DNA from: Chromatiaceae bacterium
Lineage (GTDB): Bacteria; Pseudomonadota; Gammaproteobacteria; Chromatiales; Chromatiaceae
Reading direction: 5' to 3'
Assembly: GCA_016714645.1 (NCBI GenBank)
Contig: JADKCI010000004.1
Location: 539,501 to 603,500 of the forward strand
Length of the DNA: 64,000 nt
The translations under genes and the position numbers were made by a program. Positions 42,622 through 51,553 of the stretch are shown piece by piece. The stretch's first letter is position 1, and each line of letters opens with the position of its first letter. The notes under the pieces were generated by a model. That model saw nothing but the letters and a program-made list of their open reading frames with translations. It was not told the origin of the DNA and made no database searches.

Positions 42622-44568
42622 ATGGGAAAAATCATCGGCATCGACCTGGGCACCACGAATTCCTGTGTCGCCATCATGGAGGGTGATAAGGTCAAGGTCA
42701 TCGAGAACTCGGAAGGCGATCGCACCACGCCTTCCGTCGTCGCCTTCACCGGCGACGGCGAGGTGCTGGTAGGCCAGTCCGCCAAACGCCAGGCGGTCAC
42801 CAATCCCCAGAACACCCTTTTCGCCATCAAGCGTCTGATCGGCCGCCGTTTTGAAGACGCCGTGGTCAAGAAGGACATGGGCATGGTGCCCTACAAGATC
42901 GCCCGCGCCGACAATGGCGACGCCTGGATCGAGGTGCATGGCAAGAAGATGGCCCCGCCCGAGATCTCGGCCAAAATCCTGCAGAAGATGAAGAAGACGG
43001 CGGAGGACTACCTGGGCGAGGAGGTCCGCGAGGCCGTCATTACCGTGCCCGCCTACTTCAACGATTCCCAGCGTCAGGCCACCAAGGATGCGGGCCGCAT
43101 CGCCGGCCTCGACGTCAAGCGCATCATCAACGAGCCCACCGCCGCCTCCCTCGCCTACGGCATGGACAAGCAGCGGGGCGACCAGAAGATCGCCGTCTAT
43201 GACCTGGGGGGTGGCACCTTTGACATCTCCATCATCGAGATCGCCGAGATCGAGGGCGAGCATCAGTTCGAGGTGCTGTCCACCAATGGCGACACCTTCC
43301 TGGGTGGCGAGGACTTCGACAAGCGCATCATCGATCACCTGGTGGAGATCTTCCAGAAGGAGCAGGGCATGGACCTGCGCAAGGACCCGCTGGCTCTGCA
43401 GCGTCTCAAGGAGTCCGCCGAGAAGGCCAAGATCGAGCTCAGCACCAGCCAGCAGACGGACCTCAATCTGCCCTACATCACGGCGGACCAGAACGGGCCC
43501 AAGCACCTCAACGTCAAGCTGACCCGGTCCAAGCTCGAATCCCTGGTGGAGGACCTGGTGGAGCGCACCATAGCCCCCTGCCGCACCGCCCTCAAGGATG
43601 CCGGCCTGGGCGCGGGCGAGATCAACGAGGTAATTCTGGTCGGGGGTCAGACCCGCATGCCCATGGTCCAGGCCAAGGTCCAGGAGTTCTTCGGCAAGGC
43701 CCCGCGCAAGGACGTCAATCCGGACGAGGCGGTGGCCGTCGGTGCCGCCATCCAGGGCGGCGTTCTCGGGGGTCAGGTCAAGGATGTGCTGCTCCTGGAT
43801 GTCACGCCCCTGTCCCTGGGCATCGAGACCCTGGGCGGGGTCATGACCAAGCTGATCGAGAAGAACACCACCATCCCGACCTCGGCCCAGCAGGTGTTCT
43901 CCACCGCCGACGACAACCAGACCGCGGTCACCGTCCACGTCCTCCAGGGCGAGCGCGAGCAGGCCTCGGCCAACAAGTCCCTGGGGCGCTTCGATCTCAG
44001 CGACATCCCGCCGGCCCCGCGCGGCATGCCCCAGGTCGAGGTCAAGTTTGACATCGACGCCAACGGCATCCTCAACGTCTCGGCCCGCGACAAGGCGACC
44101 GGCAAGGAGCAGTCCATCATCATCAAGGCCTCCTCGGGTCTTTCGGATGACGAGATCAAACGCATGGTCAAGGATGCCGAGGCGCATGCCGAGGATGATC
44201 GCCGCTTCCATGAGTTGGTCACCGCACGCAACCAGGCCGATACCCTGATCCACGCTACCCGCAAATCCATGGAGCAACTGGGCGACAAGATGGAGTCGGG
44301 TGAGAAGCAGCGCATCGAATCTGCCATCAAGGATCTCGAAGCGACCATGAAGGGCGAGGACAAGGACCGTATCGAGGCCCAGACCAAGGCCCTGGGCGAG
44401 GCCTCCGCCAAGATGGCCGAGCGCCTCTATGCCCAGCCGGGCGATACCGGCGGCGACGCGGGCCATGCCGGTCATGCTGGCCAGGCCCCGGGCGGTGGCG
44501 AAAAGAAGGCTGGCGGCGACGACGTCGTCGATGCCGAGTTCGAGGAAGTCAAGGACGACAAAAAGTAG
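42622..44568 (+). CDS. dnaK: Molecular chaperone DnaK (Hsp70)
   Basis: The 648-residue product has the actin-like ATPase domain (GIDLGTTNSCVAIMEG at the start; AVYDLGGGTFDISI near residue 190). The interdomain DVLLLDVTPLSLGIETLGG, a substrate-binding domain and a helical lid follow. The C-terminus ends in a GDTGGDAGHAG-rich linker and the acidic tail DVVDAEFEEVKDDKK. GGAG precedes the ATG and a sigma-32-type promoter lies upstream. dnaJ follows after 152 bases. The large open frame on the opposite strand is an artefact of codon use. Confidence 0.99.
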   Translation: MGKIIGIDLGTTNSCVAIMEGDKVKVIENSEGDRTTPSVVAFTGDGEVLVGQSAKRQAVTNPQNTLFAIKRLIGRRFEDAVVKKDMGMVPYKIARADNGDAWIEVHGKKMAPPEISAKILQKMKKTAEDYLGEEVREAVITVPAYFNDSQRQATKDAGRIAGLDVKRIINEPTAASLAYGMDKQRGDQKIAVYDLGGGTFDISIIEIAEIEGEHQFEVLSTNGDTFLGGEDFDKRIIDHLVEIFQKEQGMDLRKDPLALQRLKESAEKAKIELSTSQQTDLNLPYITADQNGPKHLNVKLTRSKLESLVEDLVERTIAPCRTALKDAGLGAGEINEVILVGGQTRMPMVQAKVQEFFGKAPRKDVNPDEAVAVGAAIQGGVLGGQVKDVLLLDVTPLSLGIETLGGVMTKLIEKNTTIPTSAQQVFSTADDNQTAVTVHVLQGEREQASANKSLGRFDLSDIPPAPRGMPQVEVKFDIDANGILNVSARDKATGKEQSIIIKASSGLSDDEIKRMVKDAEAHAEDDRRFHELVTARNQADTLIHATRKSMEQLGDKMESGEKQRIESAIKDLEATMKGEDKDRIEAQTKALGEASAKMAERLYAQPGDTGGDAGHAGHAGQAPGGGEKKAGGDDVVDAEFEEVKDDKK

Positions 44569-44594
44569 CCAGCGCGGGAGACCGACCCGCCGAT

Positions 44595-44668
44595 GCTGGA
44601 TGGGAGCGCCCCTCGGCGGGCGCCTGGCGGCCACCCGAAGTTCTTCGCGGTGGCCGTCCTGCATCCAG
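44595..44668 (+). promoter_or_regulatory. Structured dnaK-dnaJ spacer
   Basis: CTGGATG (44596-44602) can pair with CATCCAG (44662-44668). Inside it, GGCCACC (44629-44635) pairs with GGTGGCC (44649-44655) around CGAAG/CTTCG. The whole forms a branched or long hairpin between the two chaperone genes. It could attenuate read-through or protect the dnaK transcript's 3' end, giving more DnaK than DnaJ. It is not followed by a T-run. Confidence 0.45.
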
Positions 44669-44720
44669 TCAGACCGATATCACGATTGATTTCCGTTAGA
44701 GCATTCTGAAGCCCCCCGCC

Positions 44721-45833
44721 ATGTCCAAACGCGATTACTACGAAGTTCTGGGTGTTCCCCGCAACGCCAGCGAGGCCGACATCAAGAAGGCCTACCGGCG
44801 CTTGGCCATGAAGTACCACCCGGACCGCAATCCCGGCGAGGAGGCGGAGCAGAAGTTCAAGGAGGCCAAACTAGCCTACGAGATTCTGACGGACCCCAAG
44901 AAACGCTCCGCCTACGACCAGTTCGGCCACGCCGGGGTCGAGGCGGACGCGGGTATGGGCCAGGCCGGGGGTTTTGGCGACATCTTCGGCGATGTCTTTG
45001 GCGACATCTTTGGCGGCCGGGGCGGTGGCCGGCGGGTTCATCGGGGCGCCGACCTGCGTTATGACCTCAGCCTCAGCCTGGAAGACGCGGTGGCGGGCAA
45101 GGAGGTTAAGATCCGCATCCCCACCCTGGTGGAGTGTCACCACTGCGGCGGCAGCGGTGCTCGTCCGGGCTCCAAGCCCCGCACCTGCACCACCTGCAAC
45201 GGCATGGGCCAGGTGCGGATGCAACAAGGCTTCTTCTCCATCCAGCAGGCCTGTCCCCAGTGTCGTGGCACCGGCAGCCGCATCGATGATCCTTGCGTCC
45301 ATTGCCACGGCCAGGGCCGGGTCCAGGAGCAGAAGACCCTCTCGGTCAAGGTGCCCGCCGGGGTCGATACCGGCGATCGCATCCGCCTGGCGGGGGAGGG
45401 GGAGGCGGGTGATAAAGGGGGTGCGCCGGGGGATCTCTACGTTCAGATCGAGGTCGAGCGCCATCCCATCTTTACCCGCGAGGACAATCATCTGTTCTGC
45501 GAGGTCCCCATCGGTTTCGTCACCGCCGCCCTCGGCGGCGAGATGCAGGTGCCAACCCTCGACGGCAAGGTGATGCTCAAGATTCCACCCGGGACCCAGA
45601 CCGGTAAGATGTTCCGGGTCCGTGGCAAGGGTGTTAAACCCGTGCGTGGGGGCGTTATTGGCGATCTCATCTGCCGGGTCCTGGTGGAGACCCCGGTGAA
45701 TCTCACCGAGCGTCAGAAGGAGCTGCTGCGGGAATTCGACGAGTCCGTCATTGCCGGCGGCGACAAGCACAGCCCTCAATCCCATTCCTGGCTGGACGGC
45801 GTTAAGAACTTCTTCGAGAAGATGGTTACCTAG
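44721..45833 (+). CDS. dnaJ: Molecular chaperone DnaJ (Hsp40)
   Basis: The 370-residue product has every part of a type I J-protein. These are a J domain with HPD (KYHPDRNPG), a Gly/Phe-rich stretch (GGFGDIFGDVFGDIFGG) and four zinc motifs (CHHCGGSG, CTTCNGMG, CPQCRGTG, CVHCHGQG). Two C-terminal substrate-binding domains follow. It stimulates DnaK ATPase and delivers substrates. It completes hrcA-grpE-dnaK-dnaJ and ends 17 bases before a convergent gene. Confidence 0.98.
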   Translation: MSKRDYYEVLGVPRNASEADIKKAYRRLAMKYHPDRNPGEEAEQKFKEAKLAYEILTDPKKRSAYDQFGHAGVEADAGMGQAGGFGDIFGDVFGDIFGGRGGGRRVHRGADLRYDLSLSLEDAVAGKEVKIRIPTLVECHHCGGSGARPGSKPRTCTTCNGMGQVRMQQGFFSIQQACPQCRGTGSRIDDPCVHCHGQGRVQEQKTLSVKVPAGVDTGDRIRLAGEGEAGDKGGAPGDLYVQIEVERHPIFTREDNHLFCEVPIGFVTAALGGEMQVPTLDGKVMLKIPPGTQTGKMFRVRGKGVKPVRGGVIGDLICRVLVETPVNLTERQKELLREFDESVIAGGDKHSPQSHSWLDGVKNFFEKMVT

Positions 45834-45850
45834 CGCGAGGACGAGCCCTG

Positions 45851-46705
45851 TCAGTACAGGCCGGCTTCCGCCCGCTCGAGTTTGTGCCTGATCGCCTCCT
45901 CGCGGGCATCATCGATTTCCCGCATGATGCTGTCCAGATCAGCCTGCTTATTGCTGCCCTTGAAATGGCCGGTCAGTTTGGTGTCCGGCCTCAGATTGCC
46001 GCTCTCGTAGATGTACCAGATTTCCTTGCCGTAGCTGGTGGCCAGCAGTTCGGGCGCATAACGACCGAAATAGGCGGCCAGATTGTTCACATCCCGTTCC
46101 AGCATCCTGGCCGCACTGTTATTCGCCGCTGCATCGACCGCCTGGGGTAGATCGATAATGACGGGGCCCTGGGCATCCACCAGGATGTTGAACTCGGAAA
46201 GATCGCCGTGGATCAGGCCGCCGCAGAGCATTTTGACGACATTGCCGATGAGTTGGCCGTGGTAATCCAGCGCCTGCTCTCCGGTCAATTCAATATCGTT
46301 GAGTCGGGGCGCGGCTTCACCCTCTTCGTCGACCACTAACTCCATCAGGAGCACGCCTTCGACATAATGATAAGGTTGGGGAACACGCACGCCGGCCGCG
46401 GCCAGCCGGTATAAGGCATCGACCTCCACATTCTGCCAGACATCTTCCTGCTGCTGACGGCCATAACGGGAGCCCTTTTCCATGGCCCGGGCTTGGCGAC
46501 TGTTGCGCACCTTGCGCCCTTCCCGATACAGCACTTGTTTGTGGAATCCTCGCTGATTAGCTTCCTTATAGACCTTGGCACAGCGAATGGCGCCGTCACA
46601 GCGCACCACATAGACCGAGGCCTCCTTGCCGCTCTTCAGCGGGCGGATCACTTCATCGACAAGGCCGTCGTTAACGAGCGGTTCGAGACTTCTTGGGGTT
46701 TTCAT
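45851..46705 (-). CDS. RIO1-type serine/threonine kinase
   Basis: The 284-residue product is a RIO-family kinase. The P-loop-like KSGKEASVYVVRC, the catalytic loop HGDLSEFNILV and the metal-binding IIDLPQAVDA are all clear. Bacterial members such as Pseudomonas PA4780 are little studied. The ATG at 46705 (MKTPRSLEPLV) is chosen over an upstream frame that lacks family features. No partner gene is adjacent; it is convergent with dnaJ. Confidence 0.9.
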   Translation of the reverse strand: MKTPRSLEPLVNDGLVDEVIRPLKSGKEASVYVVRCDGAIRCAKVYKEANQRGFHKQVLYREGRKVRNSRQARAMEKGSRYGRQQQEDVWQNVEVDALYRLAAAGVRVPQPYHYVEGVLLMELVVDEEGEAAPRLNDIELTGEQALDYHGQLIGNVVKMLCGGLIHGDLSEFNILVDAQGPVIIDLPQAVDAAANNSAARMLERDVNNLAAYFGRYAPELLATSYGKEIWYIYESGNLRPDTKLTGHFKGSNKQADLDSIMREIDDAREEAIRHKLERAEAGLY

Positions 46706-46793
46706 AGTCGGCTTGCTGGGGAATGACCAGTGACAGGGGTGGAACCAACCGCCAGGGCCCTGACGGCCCCGGGAGACGCGCACACACCGGCCC

Positions 46794-47144
46794 TCACTTC
46801 TTCACCCATTGCCCTCCGGATTGAATGAACTGACCCGCGGGGGTCTTATCCATGGCCTTTTTGCCGGCCAGGGCCTCCACGTCCCCCAAGGGGATGGCGT
46901 TTTTGTTGGCGACTTGCTGATATTCAGCCCGGCGCGCCTCGTTGATCAGGCGGGCAATCTCGGCGGCCTGGCTACCTGGGGCTATGACCCCCAGGTAGCC
47001 AGTGGGCTTCTCGCCGACCTGACCCGAGGCCTTGGCCTGGCCAAGGGCGGCGCTGGCCTGATTCAGGTTGAGCGCCAGAACGGGCAGACTCATGCCCAGG
47101 CCAAGGGCCAGGAGGACCGCGGCGATACGGATGCGTGAGGACAT
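46794..47144 (-). CDS. ydbL: YdbL family protein (DUF1318)
   Basis: The 116-residue product has a signal peptide (RIRIAAVLLALGLGMSLPVLA) and a short periplasmic DUF1318 domain: LNQASAALGQAKASGQVGE and a C-terminal GQFIQSGGQWVKK. In E. coli it is the third gene of ydbH-ynbE-ydbL. YdbH and YnbE form an intermembrane bridge for phospholipid transport, and YdbL modulates it. Here it follows ynbE by 35 bases. ydbH is not adjacent but lies at 59811-61610. Confidence 0.92.
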   Translation of the reverse strand: MSSRIRIAAVLLALGLGMSLPVLALNLNQASAALGQAKASGQVGEKPTGYLGVIAPGSQAAEIARLINEARRAEYQQVANKNAIPLGDVEALAGKKAMDKTPAGQFIQSGGQWVKK

Positions 47145-47179
47145 GGGCGACTTTTCTCCGGGGAGCCTCGACGGGGCGC

Positions 47180-47371
47180 CTAAAATAAACCGCTGGATTT
47201 GTTGAGGACCTGATCCAGGTCCTTATCGACCTTGATATAAATCTCGTGTTCGATCTTGACGTTAAGATTGATGTTGATCGGCTCCGAGGGCATGGCCAGT
47301 TGCACGGTAGGCGTGCAGCCAAGCAACAGGGGCGCTAGCAGGATCAAAAAGGCCGGCCTGGGTAAAGGCAT
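47180..47371 (-). CDS. ynbE: YnbE family outer-membrane lipoprotein
   Basis: The 63-residue product has a lipobox LLGC with Cys19. The mature part, TPTVQLAMPSEPININLNVK, is the family signature. AGGAG precedes the ATG at 47371; a longer upstream frame is not supported. In E. coli YnbE multimers join the C-terminus of YdbH, so loss of adjacency to ydbH is notable. It is followed by ydbL and preceded by about 600 bases without a gene, then the CRISPR array. Confidence 0.92.
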   Translation of the reverse strand: MPLPRPAFLILLAPLLLGCTPTVQLAMPSEPININLNVKIEHEIYIKVDKDLDQVLNKSSGLF

Positions 47372-47968
47372 CGAGGTTCTCCTAGAATTCCGCTCAAGAT
47401 TAGCCGCTTGTCGTGATCCTGACAAGAATAACCCGGTCCCCCTGGGATATCCTGGCCCTCGACCTTTACCAGCGATCGGCAATCCAGATTCAATCGGCCC
47501 TGGGGAGAGACCCTTGTTCAGATCCGTTGCGACAGCGTCCCCGGGCTGGGGGCAGCCTCGGGCGCCGGCCGGTCCGCGCCTTGCTCCTCGCGACCCGTGC
47601 ATCCCCCCTTAGGGTCCGGGTCGCCGAACTCAGGGTTCACTACGAACAGCCTAGCTCCCAGGAGGGAGCCACCGGGTTGGCGCGACAAGGCCGGGCAATT
47701 GGCCAGGACGGTGCTTCTCGCCGAAGGGACTTAAATCGGTACCAGCTTCATGGTCATTAAGAGCGCCGGGCCGGTGACGGTGCATTAGGTCAACGCCAAC
47801 GCCAACGGCACGGCCCAGGTCGGCAGTCATTAAACCGAGCGAGCGTTAGGACACATTTCGCCCGTGCAGGCCCTGCAAGATTGGCAGGAGAAATGCCCCA
47901 GATTGTTTAAAAAGAAGGTATATAATCTAACGGGTCTTGATACCAGTAGTACCATTAATACTACCAAT
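47372..47968. other. Gene-free region between ynbE and the CRISPR array
   Basis: These 597 bases contain no convincing gene. A small broken frame (47750-47833) reads MVIKSAGPVTVH, a stop, then VNANANGTAQVGSH and a stop; it may be the end of a decayed gene. An AT-rich stretch with TATAAT (47921-47926) abuts the first repeat. No tRNA, integrase or direct repeat marking an insertion boundary was seen. Confidence 0.5.
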
Positions 47969-48937
47969 GTGCTCAACGCCTTTCGGCATCGGTGATTATT
48001 CCGCGGCCAATTCCCAACCCATTGACTTGATGGTGTACCAGTGCTCAACGCCTTTCGGCATCGGTGATTATTCCGCTCGCCACCGCGACCCGTACCCGAT
48101 CGATGATTTTGTAGTGCTCAACGCCTTTCGGCATCGGTGATTATTCCGCCGGTATGGGCCGCGACCCAGGCATCTACCGAATAACGTGCTCAACGCCTTT
48201 CGGCATCGGTGATTATTCCGCAGAGCCACGACAGAAATTTCAAAAGCATAAGTTAGGTGCTCAACGCCTTTCGGCATCGGTGATTATTCCGCAAAAAGTC
48301 CGACGTTTGTTGTTGACGATAGAGGCAGTGCTCAACGCCTTTCGGCATCGGTGATTATTCCGCATGTTCCAACGAGGACTCCAATAACCTTCTCGATGTG
48401 CTCAACGCCTTTCGGCATCGGTGATTATTCCGCAGATCCCGCGCGGCATCATCCACCACCTGTTGTGCCGGTGCTCAACGCCTTTCGGCATCGGTGATTA
48501 TTCCGCAGATAGACGGCGCGCTCGCACAAAGCCCCGGTATGTGCTCAACGCCTTTCGGCATCGGTGATTATTCCGCGAGACCTGGAAGGAACAGGGCGAC
48601 AGCCTGGACAAGTGCTCAACGCCTTTCGGCATCGGTGATTATTCCGCCCCTGACGGAGATTGATATGGCCCTCCTGGCTACCAGGTGCTCAACGCCTTTC
48701 GGCATCGGTGATTATTCCGCCATGATCGAAAGCAGGTCTTCGTCTGCGGTGTAGCTGTGCTCAACGCCTTTCGGCATCGGTGATTATTCCGCAGGCGAGA
48801 GGGCGAGCAAACTTACAGATTGAGCGGAGTGCTCAACGCCTTTCGGCATCGGTGATTATTCCGCCTTTGGTGGCACGCAGTACGAGGATATGACAGAACG
48901 TGTGCTCAACGCCTTTCGGCATCGGTGATTATTCCGC
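47969..48937 (-). CRISPR. CRISPR array: 14 identical 36-bp repeats, 13 spacers
   Basis: Fourteen repeats start at 47969, 48041, 48114, 48186, 48257, 48328, 48398, 48471, 48541, 48612, 48685, 48757, 48829 and 48902. On the plus strand each begins GTGCTCAACGCCTTTCGGCA and ends TTATTCCGC. All look identical, including both end copies. Spacers are 34-37 bases and all different. I infer minus-strand transcription for two reasons. The cas genes lead into the array in that direction. The minus-strand repeat ends GTTGAGCAC after a GCC-GAAA-GGC hairpin with a GNRA loop, as expected for crRNA processed by Cas6. Confidence 0.97.
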
Positions 48938-49182
48938 CGCGCCGCTGCAACCGGCGGTATTTTCGGCGAATTTTCGCCTCTCCGACATGCACCGCGGGCA
49001 TTTTGGCAACGCGGCTTCGGTGAAGGACTTGAAAAGACACTTATTTAAATCAAAAACAATTGATTGCATTCGACATGCGGTTTCAGGAGGAAGGAGCATT
49101 AAAATCCGCTGGATTTTCAGGTGACCTTCGGGATTCCCTGCAACCCCGCCTTACTCCACCCCCTGATGCTTGCCGGCCGGCC
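48938..49182 (-). promoter_or_regulatory. Putative CRISPR leader
   Basis: The 245 bases between the array and the end of cas2 hold no gene. They include an AT-rich part at about 49038-49070. With the array read on the minus strand, this is the expected leader position, holding the array promoter and the site where new spacers enter. Confidence 0.6.
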
Positions 49183-49491
49183 TCACAGGATTTCGAACCT
49201 GGGCCGGCCCTGCTCCCAGCCTGCCCGTTCGCCCCATATCCGCACCCGCGTGGCGCAGCTTGGGCAGAGGTGGATGATGAGCAGGTCATCCTCCTGGGCT
49301 AGGATCTTTTCTAATCGCCACCGCAGCCTCTCCAGCTCGGTGCGGTTGAGGTGGCAGCGGAATAGAGAGTATTGCACTCGTTCGCCGGTCCCGCAAAGCA
49401 TCTGGTAGGCCTTTCGCCAGCGGCGCTGGTCGCGGATGTCGTAGCTCACCAGATACCAGTGGCGGTCGGCGTGCTCCAGTTCCTTGCCCAT
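49183..49491 (-). CDS. cas2: CRISPR-associated endonuclease Cas2
   Basis: The 102-residue product has the Cas2 ferredoxin-like start HWYLVSYDIRDQRRW with the conserved Asp18. QYSLFRCHLNRTE and LLIIHLCPSC follow. Cas2 holds two Cas1 dimers together for spacer insertion. It begins nine bases after the stop of the cas4/cas1 gene and is the last cas gene before the leader and array. Confidence 0.96.
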   Translation of the reverse strand: MGKELEHADRHWYLVSYDIRDQRRWRKAYQMLCGTGERVQYSLFRCHLNRTELERLRWRLEKILAQEDDLLIIHLCPSCATRVRIWGERAGWEQGRPRFEIL

Positions 49492-49500
49492 ATTCCTGCC

Positions 49501-51155
49501 TCATCCGCGCAGCCGCATCTTGGCGAATAGCCCCGGTGTGCCGCTCCACTCCTTCTCCAGTAGCCGTGCCTCCAGCTCGATGGCGCGGTGGTAGCTGAGG
49601 GCATAGCCTACCACCGGATGTTTCCATCTCTCCTGCTTGCGGGTTTCGTAGAGTTTGATGGCGAGCTTACGTCCGTCGTCGGAGAGCCAGACCTGCTTGC
49701 CGGTGGTGGTGAAGTGTTCTTCGGTCCACTGGCGGCGGTTGATGGCGGCCACTAGGGGCATGTCCCACAGCAGGGTGCGAAACAGCTCCATCAGGTCCAG
49801 GGCCAGGGGGTAGGCGGCGCTGCGTGGGGTGTGGAAGAAGCCGAAGGCGGGGTCGAGGCCCACGGCGATAAGGGCGGCCATCACGTCCTTGTAGAGCAGG
49901 GCGTAGCCGAAACTCAGCGCGGCGTTGAAGCGGTCGAGGGGCGGTCGGCGGTTGCGGCCGTCGAACTGCATATGGGCCTGTTCGGGGTCGAGTAGCCGGG
50001 GCAGCGCGCCGAAGTAGTGGCGGCCGGCCATCCCTTCGTGGCCGCGGATGGCGTCCCCCCCTCCGCAGCCTCCAGCCCACGCAGTTCGCCCCGCATGGCG
50101 TCGAGGTGGGAATCGATCTCCTCCCGCACCCCGCGGGTGCGGCCGGCACGGAGCAGGAAGTGGAGCTGGTTTTCGATCTTGGTGTGGGCCAGCCGTCGCG
50201 CCAGGCCGAGACAGAGGGCGGGGTCCCCCAGTCCCAGGAACTGGCGGTGGCGGCGCTGCACCCCGCCAGGCGGGACCACGCCGCCAGCGTAGCTGCCGCC
50301 GCCGGTGACCCAGTGGATGCCAATGTCGTTGGCCAGACAGTAGTGGATGGTTTGGCTGCTGATCTGCGCCGCGCCGTGGAGCACGATGGCGGCGACATCG
50401 TGGCTGGGGAAGAGCCGCGCCACGCCCTCCCTGGGCGTGACCTTGATCTCCTCGCCGTGCTTGCCTACGTGCATGCCGGGGTCGGTGACGTGCAGCACCC
50501 GACGTTCATCTATCTCGGGGAAGAGCCGCACCAGCGGGCCGTCGCTTTTTTCAGGCTCGCCTTCGGTCACGGCAGCGAGGCGCTCCTCCTCAGGCAGGCA
50601 AACCGGGGCCAGGGAGCAGCGGGCGCAGAGATTTTCGTTTAGAGCCACCGGCGGGCGCAGCACCGATCCCGCGAGCTCATGGGCGCGGTCGATAGCGCTG
50701 CGCAGCCCCTCCAGCGCGACCTCGTCGATGGGAACGCGCACCGTCTTGTTGTTGGCGTGGTAGCGGATGCGCCCTTCGGGGATGGGGCGGTCGAGGTGCT
50801 CCGCCAGGAGGGCGGCATAGGCGGTGATCTGGAGACGGTCCGACTCCCACGCATCGTCCCCCTTCGAACGGCCGCGTTTGTGCTCAAACGGGACCGGGTG
50901 GCCGTCGCGGTAACGGAAATAGTCGAGCTTGCCCTTCAGGCCCCAGCGCTCGCTCTCCAGGGTGATATTCACCAGCTCGCCGCCGTCCTTCGGCAACTCG
51001 GACTCGTGAAGGGTGCGGCCGGCGTAGACGCGGTGATCGGCGACGCGAATCTCTTCGACCTCTTCCAGGTAGAACAGCCGCTCGCAATAGGCCAAGGCAT
51101 GCAAGGCCATGATGCGGAGCAGGGATTGGTTCGTTACGGTATCGGTATCGGACAT
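49501..51155 (-). CDS. cas4-cas1: Cas4/Cas1 fusion protein, frameshifted as sequenced
   Basis: The start at 51155 (MSDTDTVTNQSLL) follows GGAGG. Residues 1 to about 200 form a Cas4 nuclease: Cys24, Asp78 in GKLDYF, Glu91/Lys93 in EHKRG, and Cys177, Cys180 and Cys186 of the Fe-S cluster. Cas1 begins at about 218 (RRVLHVTDPGMHVGK). At a run of seven C on the plus strand (50055-50061) the frame is lost. With eight, it would read GGDAIRGHEGMAGRHYF, which carries the Cas1 catalytic Glu, and continue to 49501 for 551 residues in all. A read error or slippage in the homopolymer is likely. Cas4/Cas1 fusions occur in some type I systems. Confidence 0.9.
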
Positions 51156-51553
51156 AGGATGCCTCCGGCGGTGGACGTTCCAAGGATGGATGACGGGCCG
51201 TAATGGCCCAACACCCTGGGGCATCGGGGATGGGTGGGCGCCATGCCGCAACGGCTTGCCAGGCCCGCGAGCGTCCATACAGTGGCTATATTAAGCTAAT
51301 CTCAATCAGGGTGGATAACCCCGAGGTGCTTCATGAATATTCGCGCTGGCCCCGCTCGACCGCCATCAGTTTTCGCGCACTCCCCGCCCACCGGGCGTTG
51401 CTTGATCAGGCGGTGACGTTATCTGGATGCTGGGGGTTAGGGTAGGGCGGATACCCGAAGGGCGATTTGCCTTGATCGGCCGTCCTGTTGGCGGAACCCC
51501 GGCCGGTTCTGCGCACTACCCGCGATATGAAGAGATGGCATCTCCATTCCATG
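51156..51553. other. Spacer between cas5 and the cas4/cas1 gene
   Basis: These 398 bases have no gene that resembles a cas protein. All other cas genes are packed within 26 bases or overlap, so this gap probably holds a separate promoter for cas4/cas1-cas2. I found no clear repeat, hairpin or promoter in it. Confidence 0.5.

Noticed and set aside
42532..44664. 710-codon open frame opposite dnaK
   Set aside because: Long antisense frames opposite dnaK are a known artefact of its codon use. The sequence is low-complexity His/Asp/Gly/Leu-rich, and dnaK itself is complete.
47937..49124. Several short ORFs inside the CRISPR array
   Set aside because: They are translations of the repeat (CSTPFGIGDYSA and ASVIIP), not genes.
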